From NCBI RefSeq assembly GCF_001612985.1, contig NZ_BDBM01000003.1:248001-312000 (forward strand): DNA of 64,000 nucleotides. The letters are read 5' to 3'. The position numbers were made by a program, and so were the translations under genes. Positions 60,971-64,000 of the stretch are shown here, piece by piece (the stretch's first letter is position 1; every line of letters starts with the position of its first letter). The notes beneath the pieces were generated by a model. The model was not told the origin of the DNA and searched no databases. It saw only the letters and a program-made list of their open reading frames with translations. The stretch is from Nocardia gamkensis NBRC 108242. GTDB lineage: Bacteria; Actinomycetota; Actinomycetes; Mycobacteriales; Mycobacteriaceae.

Positions 60971-62666
60971 GGTCTACGAACGTATTCTTCAGCTCTTCGA
61001 AGCCGAGGGCATCAACACGATATTCGGTATTCCCGACCCCAATTTCGTGCACATGTTCCACCTCGCCGAGGAACGCGGCTGGAATGTCGTCGCGCCGCAT
61101 CACGAGGAATCGGCCGGTTTCATGGCCGAGGCGGTGTCGCGGATGACCGGTAAGGCCGCGGTGTGCATCGGCACCCTCGGGCCGGGCGTCGCCAATCTGG
61201 CAGGGGCGATGATGTGCGCGAAGGTCGAGAATTCGCCGGTGATCTTCCTCGGCGGGCAGCGCGCCCGGATCACCGAGCAGCGGGTGCGGCGCGGGCGGAT
61301 CCAATTCGTCAAGCAGGCCGAACTCTTCGCACCGTCGGTGAAGTACCACGCCAGCATCGAATACGCCGACCAGACCGACGAGATCATTCGCGAGGGCTTG
61401 CGCCGGGCACTCACCGGAACACCCGGGCCGGTCTACATCGAGTGGCCCAAGCACATCATCCAAGAGGAACTCGACGTTCCGGAACCCCTGCCGCCCAGCC
61501 GGTATCGGCTCGTCGGCCAGACCGCGGGCCAGGACCGGATCGAGGAGGCGGCGCGGCTGATCCGCGCGGCGCGACAGCCGGTCCTGCTCGTCGGGCACGG
61601 CGTGCACACCACGCGTGCCGGGGACTCGGTACGCGCGCTCGCCGAGCTGATGGCTTGCCCGGTTATCCAGACCTCCGGCGGTACCTCGTATATCGAGGGA
61701 CTCGAGGACCGCACCTTCGCTTACGGCTTCTCGCCGTCGTCCATCGATGCGGTGGTGCGATCGGATCTGTGCCTGGCCGTCGGCACCGAACTCGGTGAGC
61801 CCGTCCACTACGGGGTGGGCCGGCACTGGGTGGCCAACGAGGCGAACCGGAAATGGATTCTGGTGGAACAGAATCCCGAGGCCATCGGGGTCAACCGCCC
61901 CATCGATGTTCCGCTCGTCGGTGACCTGCGCGCGATCGTCCCGCAGCTGGTCGAGGCGCTGAAGGACACGCCTCGCACGCCGTCGCCCGAGCTCGCGGGC
62001 TGGATCGAGCAGGACGCCGCCAGGCTCGCCGAACTGTCCGAGACGGCACCGTCGGGCCGGTCGCCGGTACACCCGGCGCGACTCGTCGTCGAGGCGACCG
62101 AAGTGTTCCCCTCCGACGGCATCATGGTCCGCGACGGTGGCGCCACCACGATCTTCGGCTGGACCTATTCGCAGGCCAAGCCGCACGACGTGATCTGGAA
62201 CCAGAACTTCGGGCACCTCGGCACCGGGCTGCCCTACGCCATCGGCGCCTCGGTGGCCGAGGGCGGGAAGCGGCCGGTCATGCTGGTCACCGGCGACTCG
62301 TCGTTCCTGTTCCACATCGGTGAACTGGAGACCGCGGCACGGCTGAACCTTCCGCTGGTCTGCGTGGTGGCCGTGGACTACGCGTGGGGCCTCGAAGTCG
62401 GGGTCTACAAGGGGCTTTTCGGGCCCGGCTCGCTGGAGACCGGTACGCACTGGAGCACCGACACCCGCCTGGACAAGGTCGCCGAGGGCTTCGGCTGCTA
62501 CGGCGAATTCGTCGACCACGACCAGGACATCGCCCCCGCCATCAAACGGGCGTACGCCAGCGGCAAACCGGGCGTCATCCACGTGGCCGTCGATCCGAAG
62601 GCGAACTCCGAGGAGATGCCGAGTTACGACGAGTTCCGCACCTGGTACGCGGAAGGGACACAGTAG
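60960..62666 (+). CDS. Thiamine-diphosphate-dependent enzyme (acetolactate-synthase-like)
   Basis: A 568-aa ThDP enzyme with three domains. The catalytic Glu is likely Glu49 in PHHEESAGFMAE; GTLGPGVANLAGA follows. The cofactor motif starts at GDSSFLF (about 444) and ends VDYAWG, where the usual Asn-Asn is changed. Candidates are a 2-hydroxyacyl-CoA lyase, a 2-keto acid decarboxylase or a carboligase. The aldehyde dehydrogenase just downstream suggests an aldehyde product, which favours lyase or decarboxylase. Confidence 0.82.
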   Translation: MPVKVYERILQLFEAEGINTIFGIPDPNFVHMFHLAEERGWNVVAPHHEESAGFMAEAVSRMTGKAAVCIGTLGPGVANLAGAMMCAKVENSPVIFLGGQRARITEQRVRRGRIQFVKQAELFAPSVKYHASIEYADQTDEIIREGLRRALTGTPGPVYIEWPKHIIQEELDVPEPLPPSRYRLVGQTAGQDRIEEAARLIRAARQPVLLVGHGVHTTRAGDSVRALAELMACPVIQTSGGTSYIEGLEDRTFAYGFSPSSIDAVVRSDLCLAVGTELGEPVHYGVGRHWVANEANRKWILVEQNPEAIGVNRPIDVPLVGDLRAIVPQLVEALKDTPRTPSPELAGWIEQDAARLAELSETAPSGRSPVHPARLVVEATEVFPSDGIMVRDGGATTIFGWTYSQAKPHDVIWNQNFGHLGTGLPYAIGASVAEGGKRPVMLVTGDSSFLFHIGELETAARLNLPLVCVVAVDYAWGLEVGVYKGLFGPGSLETGTHWSTDTRLDKVAEGFGCYGEFVDHDQDIAPAIKRAYASGKPGVIHVAVDPKANSEEMPSYDEFRTWYAEGTQ

Positions 62667-62668
62667 TC

Positions 62669-64000
62669 ATGCGCGAGTATTCCCAGTTCTACATCGACGG
62701 CGCCTGGGTCGACCCGGCCGAGGCGCGGTCCTTCGAAGTCGTGAACCCGGCGACCGAAGCGGTGTGTGGCATGGTCGCCAACGGCTCGGCCGCGGATGTC
62801 GACCGGGCCGTCTCGGCCGCCCGCGAGGCGTTTCCCGCCTGGTCGGCGTCCTCGGTGCCGGAACGGATCGCGTTGCTGCGCGCCATCGGCGCGGAGTACG
62901 GCAAACGCGCGGGCGACCTCGCCGCTGCGCTGACCGAGGAGATGGGCGCACCGAGCGCGCTGGCCTGCGGATTCCAGGTGGATCTCGGGGCCGGGCACCT
63001 GTCGACCGCCATCGAGGTCCTGGAGAATTTCGCCTTCGAGCAGCGGCGCGGCGCCACCCTGGTCGTCAAGGAGCCCATCGGCGTGTGCGGCCTCATCACG
63101 CCCTGGAACTGGCCGATGAGCCTGATCGCCGTGAAAGTGTTCCCCGCCCTCGCCACGGGTTGCACGACGGTGCTCAAGCCGTCGGAACGGTCGCCGTTCA
63201 CCGGGCAGATCTTCGCCGAGATCCTCGATGCCGCAGGCGTTCCCGCCGGCGTCTTCAATCTGGTGCAAGGCAACGGTCCCAGCGTCGGAGTGCCGCTGTC
63301 GGCGCATCCGGACGTGGATCTGATCTCCTTCACCGGCTCCACCCGTGCGGGCATCGAGATCGCGCGCAATGCCGCGCCCAGCGTCAAGCGGGTCACCCAG
63401 GAGCTGGGCGGCAAAAGCGCGAACATCGTGCTCGACGACGCCGACTTCACCACCAATGTCGCCGCCGCGATCGGCCCGATGATGATGAACTCCGGCCAGA
63501 CCTGCAGCGCGCTGTCGCGCATGCTGGTTCCCCGTGCCCGCATGGACGAGGCCATCGACACCGCGCGTCGAGCCGCTGCCCAGCTCAGCGTGGGCGACCC
63601 CACCGGGGATGCGGCGCTGGGCCCCGTCGTCTCCGGTTCGCAGTTCGACAAGATCCAGGCCTTCATCCAGAAGGGTATCGACGAGGGAGCCACGCTGGTG
63701 GTGGGCGGCATCGGCCGCCCCGACGGACTCACCAAGGGCTACTACGTGCGGCCCACCGTGTTCGCGAACGTCACCAACGACATGACCATAGCCCGCGAGG
63801 AGATCTTCGGCCCGGTGCTGGCCATCCTCGGCTACGACAGCGTCGACCACGCCGTCGAGATCGCCAACGACACCGAGTACGGACTCGCGGGCAATGTCGC
63901 GGGCTCCGATCTGGACCAGGCCCGCTCCGTAGCCCGCCGCATCCGGTCGGGCTGGATCACCATCAACGACGCCTTCGACTTCCACGCCCCCTTCGGCGGC
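62669..64000 (+). CDS. Aldehyde dehydrogenase (C-terminus outside window)
   Basis: The first 444 residues of an aldehyde dehydrogenase, open to the right edge. Asn147 in TPWNWPMSL, Glu245 in QELGGKS and Cys279 in NSGQTCSALS are all in place. The ATG at 62669 comes 2 nt after the ThDP-enzyme stop, so the two are co-transcribed. It probably oxidises the aldehyde produced by that enzyme. About 30 residues at the end are missing. Confidence 0.92.
   Translation, partial: MREYSQFYIDGAWVDPAEARSFEVVNPATEAVCGMVANGSAADVDRAVSAAREAFPAWSASSVPERIALLRAIGAEYGKRAGDLAAALTEEMGAPSALACGFQVDLGAGHLSTAIEVLENFAFEQRRGATLVVKEPIGVCGLITPWNWPMSLIAVKVFPALATGCTTVLKPSERSPFTGQIFAEILDAAGVPAGVFNLVQGNGPSVGVPLSAHPDVDLISFTGSTRAGIEIARNAAPSVKRVTQELGGKSANIVLDDADFTTNVAAAIGPMMMNSGQTCSALSRMLVPRARMDEAIDTARRAAAQLSVGDPTGDAALGPVVSGSQFDKIQAFIQKGIDEGATLVVGGIGRPDGLTKGYYVRPTVFANVTNDMTIAREEIFGPVLAILGYDSVDHAVEIANDTEYGLAGNVAGSDLDQARSVARRIRSGWITINDAFDFHAPFGG

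Overview
The window is GC-rich and packed with fatty-acid/steroid-type catabolic genes, P450s with [3Fe-4S] ferredoxins, a yrbE/mce lipid importer, a mycofactocin-type SDR and iron boxes of the IdeR type. This mix points to a mycolic-acid actinomycete (Mycobacteriales), most likely Nocardia or a close relative. I see no rRNA, tRNA, CRISPR array, transposase or phage gene. Species and substrate assignments are inference.

Layout. 1-7262 (minus strand): a yrbEA-yrbEB-mceABCDE operon running off the left edge. 7984-8592: a TetR regulator; 8613-9215: an unrecognised gene. 9545-36104: catabolic block I, with acyl-CoA ligases, an enoyl-CoA hydratase, three amidohydrolase-fold enzymes, a MaoC hydratase, a thiolase, a DUF35/HMG-CoA-synthase-like protein, a CoA transferase, an aldehyde dehydrogenase, SDRs, two P450/ferredoxin pairs, a fused DUF35-thiolase (probable retro-aldolase), a hydrolase, DoxX, two beta-hydroxyacid dehydrogenases and an acyl-CoA dehydrogenase pair. 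36428-42521: a [2Fe-2S] ferredoxin, a CaiB / CoA-transferase / crotonase operon and a divergent ligase-SDR pair. 42662-46590: an AcuI-like reductase, a double-hotdog hydratase and a ligase. 46801-47530: bfd-bfr iron storage behind two abutting IdeR boxes. 47581-52831: a five-gene operon with four acyl-CoA dehydrogenases and a crotonase. 52953-53759: a GntR/FadR regulator. 54243-64000: a beta-propeller lactonase-like protein, SDR, Rieske oxygenase, Baeyer-Villiger monooxygenase, SDR, ThDP enzyme and aldehyde dehydrogenase (runs off the right edge).

Two regulons can be read from the DNA. A 15-bp palindrome, GAGAAT-N3-ATTCTC and close variants, lies in front of nearly every operon of block I and in front of 42662. 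A different operator, with core ATCCTTAYGAGGAT, occurs as a 28-nt element matching at 27 of 28 positions in front of the acyl-CoA dehydrogenase operon (52843) and in front of the lactonase-BVMO operon (54099), on either side of the GntR gene. A weaker copy sits in the divergent promoter at 40178. I therefore infer two coordinated catabolic regulons.

Proposed logic (inference). In block I, P450s and the mycofactocin SDR/ALDH oxidise a hydrophobic substrate to an acid; ligases activate it; the dehydrogenase pair, MaoC and DUF35-thiolase shorten it by hydration and retro-aldol cleavage, as in steroid side-chain degradation. In the GntR block, a Rieske hydroxylase, SDR, BVMO and lactonase would hydroxylate, oxidise, insert oxygen into and open a cyclic ketone; the ThDP enzyme, ALDH and the dehydrogenase/crotonase operon would then consume the acyl-CoA products.
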